From: Parietaria judaica | Taxonomy: Eukaryota; Streptophyta; Magnoliopsida; Rosales; Urticaceae | NCBI GenBank assembly: GCA_954871525.1 | Contig: OX940864.1 | Coordinates: 3,962,001-4,026,000, forward strand | Direction of reading: 5' to 3' | DNA: 64,000 bases | Shown: piece by piece, positions 52,741-64,000 of the stretch | How positions within the stretch are numbered: the first letter of the stretch is position 1 | Layout: every line of letters begins with the position of its first letter | Made by a program: the position numbers and the translations under genes | The notes under the pieces: generated by a model | Databases searched by the model: none | Told to the model about the DNA's origin: nothing | What the model saw: the letters and a program-made list of their open reading frames with translations, nothing else

Positions 52741-55700
52741 ATGATTTTAAAGCTTATACATTGGAATTTGAATATAACAAAAGTTCTCATGCAAAAATAT
52801 GCAAGGATTAAATTGTTGACGAGAAATGCCAGAGGAAATGCTATAGAATTTCCTATCGCATTTCTTTATTTTACATTGTTTACGAGCGAAAATTTCGAAC
52901 CAATTGAAAAAAATAATGATTTTAGGGATTACACATTGGAATTTGAATAGAACAAGAGTTCTCATGCAAAAATATGCAAGGATTAAATTGTTGACGAGAA
53001 ATGCCATAGGAAATGCTACAGCATTTCCTATAGCATTTCTTTATTTTACATTGTTTACGACCTAAAATTTCGAACCAATTGAAAAAATAATGATTTTAGG
53101 GATTACACATTGGAATTTGAATATAACAAGAGTTCTCATGCAAAAATATGCAAGGATTAAATTGTTGACGAGAAATGCCATAGGAAATGCTACAGCATTT
53201 CCTATAGCATTTCTTTATTTGACATTTTTTACAACCTTAAATTTCGAACCAATTGAAAAAATAATGATTTTAAAGCTTATACATTGGAATTTGAGTATAA
53301 CAAAAGTTCTCATGCAAAAATATGCAAGGATTAAATTGTTGACGAGAAATGCCATAGGAAATGCTATAGAATTTCCTATAGCATTTCTTTATTTTACATT
53401 GTTTACGACCTAAAATTTCGAACCAATTGAAGAAATAATGATTTTAGGGCTTATACATTGAAATTTTAATATTACAAGCGTTCTCATGCAAAAATATGCA
53501 AGGATTAAATTGTTGACGTCAAATGCCATAGGAAATGCTACAGAATTTTCTATAGCATTTCTTTATTTTACATTGTTTACGACCTAAAATTTTGAACCAA
53601 TTGAAAAAAATAATGATTTTAGGGATTATACATTGGAATTTGAATATAACAAGAGTTCTCATGCAAAAATATGCAAGGATTAAATTGTTGCCGAGAAATG
53701 CCATAGGAAATGCTATTGCATTTCCTATAGCATTTCTTTATTTTACATTTTTTACAACCTTAAATTTCGAACCAATTGAAAAAATAATGATTTTAGGGCT
53801 TATACATTGGAATTTGAATATAACAACAGTTCTCATGCAAAAATATGCAAGGATTAAATTGTTGACGAGAAATGCCATAGGAAATGCTATAGCATTTCGT
53901 ATGGCATTTCTTTATTTTACATTTTTTACAACCTTAAATTTCGAACCAATTGAAAAAATAATGATTTTAAAGCTTATACATTGGAATTTGAATATAACAA
54001 GAGTTTTCATGCAAAAATATGCAAGGATTAAATTGTTGACGAGAAATGCCATAGGAAATGCTATAGCATTTCTTTATTTTACATTTTTGACAACCTTAAA
54101 TTTCGAACCAATTGAAAAAATAATGATTTTAGGGCTTATACATTAGAATTTGAATATAATAAGAGTTCTCATGCAAAAATATGCAAGGATTAAATTGTTG
54201 ACGAGAAATGCCATAGGAAATGCTATTGCATTTCCTATAGCATTTCTTTATTTTACATTTTTTACAACCTTAAATTTCGAACCAATTGAAAAAATAATGA
54301 TTTTAGGGCTTATACATTGGAATTTGAATATAACAACAGTTCTCATGCAAAAATATGCAAGGATTAAATTGTTGACGAGAAATGCCATAGGAAATGCTAT
54401 AGCATTTCGTATGGCATTTCTTTATTTTACATTTTTGACAACCTTAAATTTCGAACCAATTGAAAAAATAATGATTTTAAAGCTTATACATTGGAATTTG
54501 AATATAACAAAAGTTCTCATGCAAAAATATGCAAGGATTAAATTGTTGACGAGAAATGCCATAGGAAATGCTATAGAATTTCCTATAGCATTTCTTTATT
54601 TTACATTGTTTACGAGCTAAAATTTCGAACCAATTGAAAAAAATAATGATTTTAGGGATTACACATTGGAATTTGAATATAACAAGAGTTCTCATGCAAA
54701 AATATACAAGGATTAAATTGTTGACGAGAAATGCCATAGGAAATGCTACAGCATTTCCTATAACATTTCTTTATTTTACATTGTTTACGACCTAAAATTT
54801 CGAACCAATTGAAAAAAATAATGATTTTAGGGATTACACATTGGAATTTGAATATAACAAGAGTTCTCATGCAAAAATATGCAAGGATTAAATTGTTGAC
54901 GAGAAATGCCATAGGAAATGCTACAGCATTTCCTATAGCATTTCTTTATTTGACATTTTTTACAACCTTAAATTTCGAACCAATTGAAAAAATAATGATT
55001 TTAAAGCTTATACATTGGAATTTGAATATAACAAAAGTTCTCATGGAAAAATATGCAAGGATTAAATTGTTGACGAGAAATGCCATAGGAAATGCTATAG
55101 AATTTCCTATAGCATTTCTTTATTTTACATTGTTTACGACCTAAAATTTCGAACCAATTGAAGAAATAATGATTTTAGGGCTTATACATTGAAATTTTAA
55201 TATTATAAGCGTTCTCATGCAAAAATATGCAAGGATTAAATTGTTGACGTTAAATGCCATAGGAAATGCTATATAATTTCCTATAGCATTTCTTTATTTT
55301 ACATTGTTTACAACCTAAAATTTTGAACAAATTGAAAAAAATAATGATTTTAGGGATTATACATTGGAATTTGAATATAACAAGAGTTCTCATGCAAAAA
55401 TATGCAAGGATTAAATTGTTGACGAGAAATGCCATAGGAAATGCTATAGCATTTCATATAGCATTTCTTTATTTGACATTTTTTACAACCTTAAATTTCG
55501 AACCAATTGAGAAAATAATGATTTTAGGGCTTATACATTGGAATTTGAATATAACAAGAGTTCTCATGCAAAAATATGCAAAGATTAAATTGTTGCCGAG
55601 AAATGCCATAGGAAATGCTATTGCATTTCCTATAGAATTTCTTTATTTTACATTTTTTACAACCTTAAATTTCGAACCAATTGAAAAAATAATGATTTTA

Positions 55701-58700
55701 GGGCTTATACATTGGAATTTGAATATAACAACAGTTCTCATGCAAAAATATGCAAGGATTAAATTGTTGACGAGAAATGCCATAGGAAATGCTATAGCAT
55801 TTCGTATGGCATTTGTTTATTTTACATTTTTTACAACCTTAAATTTCGAACCAATTGAAAAAATAATGATTTTAAAGCTTATACATTGGAATTTGAATAT
55901 AACAAGAGTTTTCATGCAAAAATATGCAAGGATTAAATTGTTGACGAGAAATGCCATAGGAAATGCTATAGCATTTCTTTATTTTACATTTTTTACAACC
56001 TTAAATTTCGAACCAATTGAAAAAATAATGATTTTAGGGCTTATACATTAGAATTTGAATATAACAAGAGTTCTCATGCAAAAATATGCAAGGATTAAAT
56101 TGTTGACGAGAAATGCCATAGGAAATGCTATTGCATTTCCTATAGCATTTCTTTATTTTACATTTTTTACAACCTTAAATTTCGAACCAATTGAAAAAAT
56201 AATGATTTTAGGGCTTATACATTGGAATTTGAATATAACAACAGTTCTCATGCAAAAATATGCAAGGATTAAATTGTTGACGAGAAATGCCATAGGAAAT
56301 GCTATAGCATTTCGTATGGAATTTCTTTATTTTACATTTTTGACAACCTTAAATTTCGAACCAATTGAAAAAATAATGATTTTAAAGCTTATACATTGGA
56401 ATTTGAATATAACAAAAGTTCTCATGCAAAAATATGCAAGGATTAAATTGTTGACGAGAAATGCCATAGGAAATGCTATAGAATTTCCTATAGCATTTCT
56501 TTATTTTACATTGTTTACGAGCTAAAATTTCGAACCAATTGAAAAAAATAATCATTTTAGGGATTACACATTGGAATTTGAATATAACAAGAGTTCTCAT
56601 GCAAAAATATGCAAGGATTAAATTGTTGACGAGAAATGCCATAGGAAATGCTACAGCATTTCCTATAGCATTTCTTTATTTTACATTGTTTACGACCTAA
56701 AATTTCGAACCAATTGAAAAAAATAATGATTTTAGGGATTACACATTGGAATTTGAATATAACAAGAGTTCTCATGCAAAAATATGCAAGGATTAAATTG
56801 TTGACGAGAAATGCCATAGGAAATGCTACAGCATTTCCTATAGCATTTCTTTTTTTGACATTTTTTACAACCTTAAATTTCGAACCAATTGAAAAAATAA
56901 TGATTTTAAAGCTTATACATTGGAATTTGAATATAACAAAAGTTCTCATGGAAAAATATGCAAGGATTAAATTGTTGACGAGAAATGCCATAGGAAATGC
57001 TATAGAATTTCCTATAGCATTTCTTTATTTTACATTGTTTACGACCTAAAATTTCGAACCAATTGAAGAAATAATGATTTTAGGGCTTATACATTGAAAT
57101 TTTAATATTACAAGCGTTCTCATGCAAAAATATGCAAGGATTAAATTGTTGACGTTAAATGCCATAGGAAATGCTATATAATTTCCTATAGCATTTCTTT
57201 ATTTTACATTGTTTACGACCTAAAATTTTGAACCAATTGAAAAAAATAATGATTTTAGGGATTATACATTGGAATTTGAATATAACAAGAGTTCTCATGC
57301 AAAAATATGCAAGGATTAAATTGTTGACGAGAAATGCCATAGGAAATGCTATAGCATTTCCTATAGCATTTCTTTATTTGACATTTTTTACAACCTTAAA
57401 TTTCGAACCAATTGAGAAAATAATGATTTTAGGGCTTATACATTAGAATTTGAATATAACAAGAGTTCTCATGCAAAAATATGCAAGGATTAAATTGTTG
57501 CCGAGAAATGCCATAGGAAATACTATTGCATTTCCTATAGCATTTCTTTATTTTACATTTTTTACAACCTTAAATTTTGAACCAATTGAAAAAATAATGA
57601 TTTTAGGGCTTATACATTGGAATTTGAATATAACAACAGTTCTCATGCAAAAATATGCGAGGATTAAATTGTTGACGAGAAATGCCATAGGAAATGCTAT
57701 AGCATTTCGTATGGCATTTCTTTATTTTACATTTTTTACAACCTTAAATTTTGAACCAATTGAAAAAATAATGATTTTAAAGCTTATACATTGGAATTTG
57801 AATATAACAAGAGTTCTCATGCAAAAATATGCAAGGATTAAATTGTTGACGAGAAATGCCATAGGAAATGCTATAGCATTTCTTTATTTTACATTTTTGA
57901 CAACCTTAAATTTCGAACCAATTGAAAAAATAATGATTTTAGGGCTTATACATTAGAATTTGAATATAACAAGAGTTCTCATGCAAAAATATGCAAGGAT
58001 TAAATTGTTGACGAGAAATGCCATAGGAAATGCTATTGCATTTCCTATAGCATTTCTTTATTTTACATTTTTTACAACCTTAAATTTCGAACCAATTGAA
58101 AAAATAATGATTTTAGGGCTTATACATTGGAATTTGAATATAACAACAGTTCTCATGCAAAAATATGCAAGGATTAAATTGTTGACGAGAAATGCCATAG
58201 GAAATGCTATAGCATTTCGTATGGAATTTCTTTATTTTACATTTTTGACAACCTTAAATTTCGAACCAATTGAAAAAATAATGATTTTAAAGCTTATACA
58301 TTGGAATTTGAATATAACAAAAGTTCTCATGCAAAAATATGCAAGGATTAAATTGTTGACGAGAAATGCCATAGGAAATGCTATAGAATTTCCTATAGCA
58401 TTTCTTTATTTTACATTGTTTACGAGCTAAAATTTCGAACCAATTGAAAAAAATAATCATTTTAGGGATTACACATTGGAATTTGAATATAACAAGAGTT
58501 CTCATGCAAAAATATGCAAGGATTAAATTGTTGACGAGAAATGCCATAGGAAATGCTACAGCATTTCCTATAGCATTTCTTTATTTTACATTGTTTACGA
58601 CCTAAAATTTCGAACCAATTGAAAAAAATAATGATTTTAGGGATTACACATTGGAATTTGAATATAACAAGAGTTCTCATGCAAAAATATGCAAGGATTA

Positions 58701-60180
58701 AATTGTTGACGAGAAATGCCATAGGAAATGCTACAGCATTTCCTATAGCATTTCTTTTTTTGACATTTTTTACAACCTTAAATTTCGAACCAATTGAAAA
58801 AATAATGATTTTAAAGCTTATACATTGGAATTTGAATATAACAAAAGTTCTCATGGAAAAATATGCAAGGATTAAATTGTTGACGAGAAATGCCATAGGA
58901 AATGCTATAGAATTTCCTATAGCATTTCTTTATTTTACATTGTTTACGACCTAAAATTTCGAACCAATTGAAGAAATAATGATTTTAGGGCTTATACATT
59001 GAAATTTTAATATTACAAGCGTTCTCATGCAAAAATATGCAAGGATTAAATTGTTGACGTTAAATGCCATAGGAAATGCTATATAATTTCCTATAGCATT
59101 TCTTTATTTTACATTGTTTACGACCTAAAATTTTGAACCAATTGAAAAAAATAATGATTTTAGGGATTATACATTGGAATTTGAATATAACAAGAGTTCT
59201 CATGCAAAAATATGCAAGGATTAAATTGTTGACGAGAAATGCCATAGGAAATGCTATAGCATTTCCTATCGCATTTCTTTATTTGACATTTTTTACAACC
59301 TTAAATTTCGAACCAATTGAGAAAATAATGATTTTAGGGCTTATACATTGGAATTTGAATATAAAAAGAGTTCTCATGCAAAAATATGCAAGGATTAAAT
59401 TGTTGCCGAGAAATGCCACAGGAAATACTATTGCATTTCCTAGAGCATTTCTTTATTTTACATTTTTTACAACCTTAAATTTCGAACCAATTGAAAAAAT
59501 AATGATTTTAGGGCTTATACATTGGAATTTGAATATAACAACAGTTCTCATGCAAAAATATGCGAGGATTAAATTGTTGACGAGAAATGCCATAGGAAAT
59601 GCTATAGCATTTCGTATGGCATTTCTTTATTTTACATTTTTGACAACCTTAAATTTCGAACCAATTGAAAAAATAATGATTTTAAAGCTTATACATTGGA
59701 ATTTGAATATAACAAGAATTCTCATGCAAAAATATGCAAGGATTAAATTGTTGACGAGAAATGCCATAGGAAATGCTATAGCATTTCTTTATTTTACATT
59801 TTTTACAACCTTAAATTTCGAACCAATTGAAAAAATAATGATTTTAGGGCTTATACATTGGAACTTGAATATAAAAAGAGTTCTCATGCAAAAATATGCA
59901 AGGATTAAATTGTTGACGAGAAATGCCATAGGAAATGCTATTGCATTTCCTATAGCATTTCTTTATTTTACATTTTTTACAACCTTAAATTTCGAACCAA
60001 TTGAAAAAATAATGATTTTAGGGCTTATACATTGGAATTTGAATATAACAACAGTTCTCATGCAAAAATATGAAAGGATTAAATTGTTGACGAGAAATGC
60101 CATAGGAAATGCTTTAGCATTTCGTATGGCATTTCTTTATTTTACATTTCTGACAACCTTAAATTTCGAACCAATTTAAA
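52741..60180 (+). repeat. Domain 6: 10/11-mer higher-order repeat (1,731 and 1,905 bp)
   Basis: Using ATGATTTTAGGGATTACAC as start, units lie at 53,090-54,820 (1,731 bp), 54,821-56,725 (1,905 bp), 56,726-58,630 (1,905 bp) and 58,631 to about 60,180 (partial). The 174-bp difference is one extra monomer in the longer units. Homology also runs left to about 52,741. Marks include TTGCCGAGAAATGCC, AACAACAGTTCTC, CATTTCGTATGGCATTTC, GCTACAGCATTTCC, TTGACGTTAAATGCC with GCTATATAATTTCC, and a 162-bp monomer lacking one 12-bp dyad module. Confidence 0.92.
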
Positions 60181-63100
60181 AAATAATGATTTTAGGGCTT
60201 ATACATTGGAATTTGAATATAACAAGAGTTCTCATGCAAAAATATGCAAGGATTAAATTGTTGACGAGAAATGCCATAGGAAATGCTATTGCATTTCCTA
60301 TAGCATTTCTTTATTTTACTTTTTTTACAACCTTAAATTTCGAACTAATTGGAAAAATAATGATTTTAGGGCTTATACCTTGGAATTTGAATATAACAAG
60401 AGTTCTCATGCAAAAATATGCAAGGATTAAATTGTTGACGAGAAATGCCATAGGAAATGCTATAGAATTTCCTATAGCATTTCTTTATTTTACATTGTTT
60501 ACGACCTAAAATTTTGAACCAATTGAAAAAAATAATGATTCTAGGGATTATACATTGGAATTTGAATATAAGAAGAGTTCTTATGAAAAAATATGCAAGG
60601 ATTAAATTGTTGACGAGAAATGACATAGGAAATGCTATAGCATTTCCTATAGCATTTCTTTATTTGACATTTTTTACAACCTTAAATTTCGAACCAATTA
60701 AAAAAATAGTGATTTTAGGGCTTATACATTGGAATTGGAATATAACAAGAGTTCTCATGCAAAAATATGCAAGGATTAAATTGTTGACGACAAATGCCAT
60801 AGGAAATGCTATTGCATTTCCTATAGCATTTCTTAATTTTACATTTTTTACAACCTTAAATTTCGAACCAATTGAAAAAATAATGATTTTAGGGCTTATA
60901 CATTGGAATTTGAATATAACAAGAGTTCTCATGCAAAAATATGCAAGGATTAAATTGTTGACGAGAAATGCCATAGGAAATGCTATAGCATTTCTTTATT
61001 TTACATTTTTTTACAACCTTAAATTTCGAACCAATTGAAAAAATAATGATTTTAGGGCTTATACATTATAATTTGAATATAAAAAGAGTTCTCATGCAAA
61101 AATATGCAAGGATTAAATTGTTGACAAGAAATGCCATAGGAAATGCTATAACATTTCGTATGGCATTTCTTTATTTTACATTTTTACAACCTTAAATTTC
61201 AAACCAATTGAAAAAATAATGATTTTAGAGCTTATACATTGGAATTTGAATATAACAAGAGTTCTCATGCAAAAATATGCAAGGATTAAATTGTTGACGA
61301 GAAATGCCATAGGAAATGCTATAGAATTTCCTATAGCATTTCTTTATTTTACATTGTTTACGACCTAAAATTTTGAACCAATTGAAAAAAATAATGATTT
61401 TAGGGATTATACATTGGAATTTGAATATAAGAAGAGTTCTCATGCAAAAATATGCAAGGATTAAATTGTTGACGAGAAATGCCATAAGAAATGCTATAGC
61501 ATTTCCTATAGCATTTCTTTATTTGACATTTTTTACAACCTTCAATTTCGAACCAATTGAAAAAATAATGATTTTAGGGCTTATACATTATAATTTGAAT
61601 ATAACAAGAGTTCTCATGCAAAAAAATGCAAGGATTAAATTGTTGACGAGAAATGCCATAAGAAATGCTATTGCATTTCCTATAGGATTTCTTAATTTTA
61701 CATTTTTTACAACCTTAAATTTCGAACCAATTGAAAAAATAATGATTTTAAGGCTTATACATTGGAATTTGAATATAACAAGAGTTCTCATGCAAAAATA
61801 TGCAAGGATTAAATTTTTGACGAGAAATGCCATAGGAAATGCTATAGCATTTCCTATGGCATTTATTTATTTTACATTTTTTACAACCTTAAATTTCGAA
61901 CTAATTGAAAAAATAATAATTTTAAAGCTTATACATTGGAATTTGAATATAACAAGAGTTCTCATGCAAAAATATGCAAGGATTAAATTGTTGACGAGAA
62001 ATGCCATAGGAAATGCTATAGAATTTCCTATAGCATTTCTTTATTTTACATTGTTTACGACCTAAAATTTTCAACCAAATGAAAAAAATAATGATTTTAG
62101 GGATTATACATTGGAATTTGAATATAACAAGAGTTCTCATGCAAAAATATGCAAGGATTAAATAGTTGACGAGAAATGCCATAGGAAATGCTATAGCATT
62201 TCCTATAGCATTTCTTTATTTGACATTTTTTACAACCTTAAATTTCGAACCAATTGAAAAAATAATGATTTTAGGGCTTATACATTGGAATTTGAATATA
62301 ACAAGAGTTCTCATGCAAAAATATGCAAGGATTAAATTGTTGCCGAGAAATGCCATAGGAAATGCTATTGCATTTCCTATAGCATTTCTTTATTTTACAT
62401 TTTTTACAACCTTAAATTTCGAACCAATTGAAAAAATAATGATTTTAAAGCTTATACATTGGAATTTGAATATAACAAGAGTTCTCATGCAAAAATATGC
62501 AAGGATTAAATTGTTGACGAGAAATGCCATAGGAAATGCTATAGCATTTCGTATGGCATTTCTTTATTTTACATTTTTGACAACCTTATATTTCGAACCA
62601 ATTGAAAAAATAATGATTTTAAAGCTTATACATTGGAATTTGAATATAACAAGAGTTCTCATGCAAAAATATGCAAGGATTAAATTGTTGACGAGAAATG
62701 CCATAGGAAATGCTATAGAATTTCCTATAGCATTTCTTTATTTTACATTGTTTACGACCTAAAATTTTGAACCAATTGAAAAAAATAATGATTTTAGGGA
62801 TTATACATTGGAATTTGAATATAAGAAGAGTTCTCATGCAAAAATATGCAAGGATTAAATTGTTGACGAGAAATGCCATAAGAAATGCTATAGCATTTCC
62901 TATAGCATTTCTTTATTTGACATTTTTTACAACCTTCAATTTCGAACCAATTGAAAAAATAATTATTTTAGGGCTTATACATTGGAATTTGAATATAACA
63001 AGAGTTCTCATGCAAAAATATGCAAGGATTAAATTGTTGACGAGAAATGCCATAGGAAATGCTATAGAATTTCCTATAGCATTTCTTTATTTTACATTGT

Positions 63101-64000
63101 TTACGACCTAAAATTTTGAACCAATTGAAAAAAATAATGATTTTAGGGATTATACATTGGAATTTGAATATAAGAAGAGTTCTCATGCAAAAATATGCAA
63201 GGATTAAATTGTTGACGAGAAATGCCATAAGAAATGCTATAGCATTTCCTATAGCATTTCTTTATTTGACATTTTTTACAACCTTCAATTTCGAACCAAT
63301 TGAAAAAATAATGATTTTAGGGCTTATACATTATAATTTGAATATAACAAGAGTTCTCATGCAAAAAAATGCAAGGATTAAATGGTTGACGAGAAATGCC
63401 ATAAGAAATGCTATTGCATTTCCTATAGGATTTCTTAATTTTACATTTTTTACAACCTTAAATTTCGAACCAATTGAAAAAATAATGATTTTAAGGCTTA
63501 TACATTGGAATTTGAATATAACAAGAGTTCTCATGCAAAAATATGCAAGGATTAAATTTTTGACGAGAAATGCCATAGGAAATGCTATAGCATTTCCTAT
63601 GGCATTTATTTATTTTACATTTTTTACAACCTTAAATTTCGAACTAATTGAAAAAATAATAATTTTAAAGCTTATACATTGGAATTTGAATATAACAAGA
63701 GTTCTCATGCAAAAATATGCAAGGATTAAATTGTTGACGAGAAATGCCATAGGAAATGCTATAGAATTTCCTATAGCATTTCTTTATTTTACATTGTTTA
63801 CGACCTAAAATTTTCAACCAAATGAAAAAAATAATGATTTTAGGGATTATACATTGGAATTTGAATATAACAAGAGTTCTCATGCAAAAATATGCAAGGA
63901 TTAAATAGTTGACGAGAAATGCCATAGGAAATGCTATAGCATTTCCTATAGCATTTCTTTATTTGACATTTTTTACAACCTTAAATTTCGAACCAATTGA
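60181..64000 (+). repeat. Domain 7: 1,743-bp 10-mer HOR running off the window
   Basis: Positions from 61,225 onward repeat at 62,968 with an offset of 1,743 bp to the last base of the window, so the second copy is incomplete. Shared marks are ATATAAGAAGAG, GCCATAAGAAATGC, ACAACCTTCAATTTCG, CATTATAATTTG, AAAAAAATGCAAGG, CCTATAGGATTTCTTAATTT, TTTTCAACCAAATG and ATTAAATAGTTGACG. A 349-bp dimer offset (62,767 and 63,116) is nested in it. From 60,181 to 61,224 the monomers are irregular relatives of domain 6, including a 162-bp monomer near 60,980. Confidence 0.9.

Larger units (their letters stand above)
1..64000 (+). repeat. Continuous AT-rich ~174-bp satellite array spanning the whole window
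   Basis: Every line of the window is a variant of one monomer. Landmarks recur about every 174 bp in the same order and orientation: GGGCTTATACATTGG, AACAAGAGTTCTCATGC, GCAAGGATTAAATTGTTGAC, GGAAATGCTATAGC, TTTACAACCTTAAATTTCG and CCAATTGAAAAAATAATG. About 370 copies fit in 64 kb. No inversion, transposon or unique sequence was seen, and both window edges cut a monomer, so the true array is longer. Monomer lengths read from the sequence include 174, 173, 172, 171 and 162 bp. A typical copy is about 28% G+C. Size, homogeneity and higher-order structure fit eukaryotic centromeric or heterochromatic satellite; that role is inferred. I do not recognise the family. Confidence 0.98.

Noticed and set aside
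56557..56991. 144-codon - strand open frame, and related - strand frames
   Set aside because: It is the reverse complement of the same monomers. The monomers are not inverted here; the dyad makes both strands read similar peptides.
1..64000. CRISPR array or prokaryotic repeat system
   Set aside because: There are no short repeats separated by unique spacers; the whole 174-bp unit repeats, with no cas genes.
1..64000. Assignment to a named satellite such as alpha satellite, the 178-bp Arabidopsis repeat or Tyba
   Set aside because: The length class is similar, but I could not match the sequence to any family I can recall. A search of Repbase, Dfam or plant satellite collections with 5,591-5,764 would decide.

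Overview
The whole 64 kb window is one uninterrupted tandem array of a single AT-rich satellite. The monomer is about 174 bp (observed variants 162, 171, 172, 173 and 174 bp) and about 28% G+C by hand count of one typical copy. Roughly 370 monomers lie head to tail in one orientation. The array enters at base 1 and leaves at base 64,000, so no flank is visible. I found no protein-coding gene, rRNA, tRNA, transposon, CRISPR array or single-copy DNA. The organism is a eukaryote; this architecture is typical of centromeric or heterochromatic satellite in plants and animals. I do not recognise the monomer and cannot name the species.

Monomer structure: each typical unit holds a 44-bp near-perfect inverted repeat centred on GCTATAGC (one mismatched pair, 26-bp perfect core). 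It is built from four overlapping copies of one 12-bp module, two per orientation. The rest is an A/T-rich body carrying two CpG sites (TTGACGAG and TTTCGAACC). The 174-bp period equals 58 codons, so long open frames run through the array on the + strand, and shorter ones on the - strand. These are by-products of the satellite, not genes.

Layout by diagnostic variants: (1) 1-13,340, HindIII-site monomers (TTTTAAAGCTTATA), a 3,595-bp spaced duplication and 1,038-bp hexamers. (2) 13,341-34,900, monomers with AGTGCTTATAC, TGTAATTTGAAT and TTAAATAAATAATG; contains an 8-mer higher-order repeat (HOR) of 1,374 bp in five nearly identical copies (17,666-24,535), a 9-mer derivative, 2,593-bp repeats and a 1,041-bp hexamer duplication. 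(3) 34,901-42,170, AAAAGTCGAACC linkers and GACGTTAAATTCC monomers, with an 869-bp pentamer duplication. (4) 42,171-48,940, a 1,555-bp 9-mer HOR and shuffled derivatives. (5) 48,941-52,740, monomers shortened around the dyad and 695/869-bp units. (6) 52,741-60,180, a 1,731/1,905-bp 10/11-mer HOR. (7) 60,181-64,000, a 1,743-bp 10-mer HOR running off the window.

The most interesting features are the conserved dyad, which keeps its symmetry through its commonest indel (TATA to TA at the centre), and the patchwork of independently amplified HORs within one array. A centromeric role is inference only.
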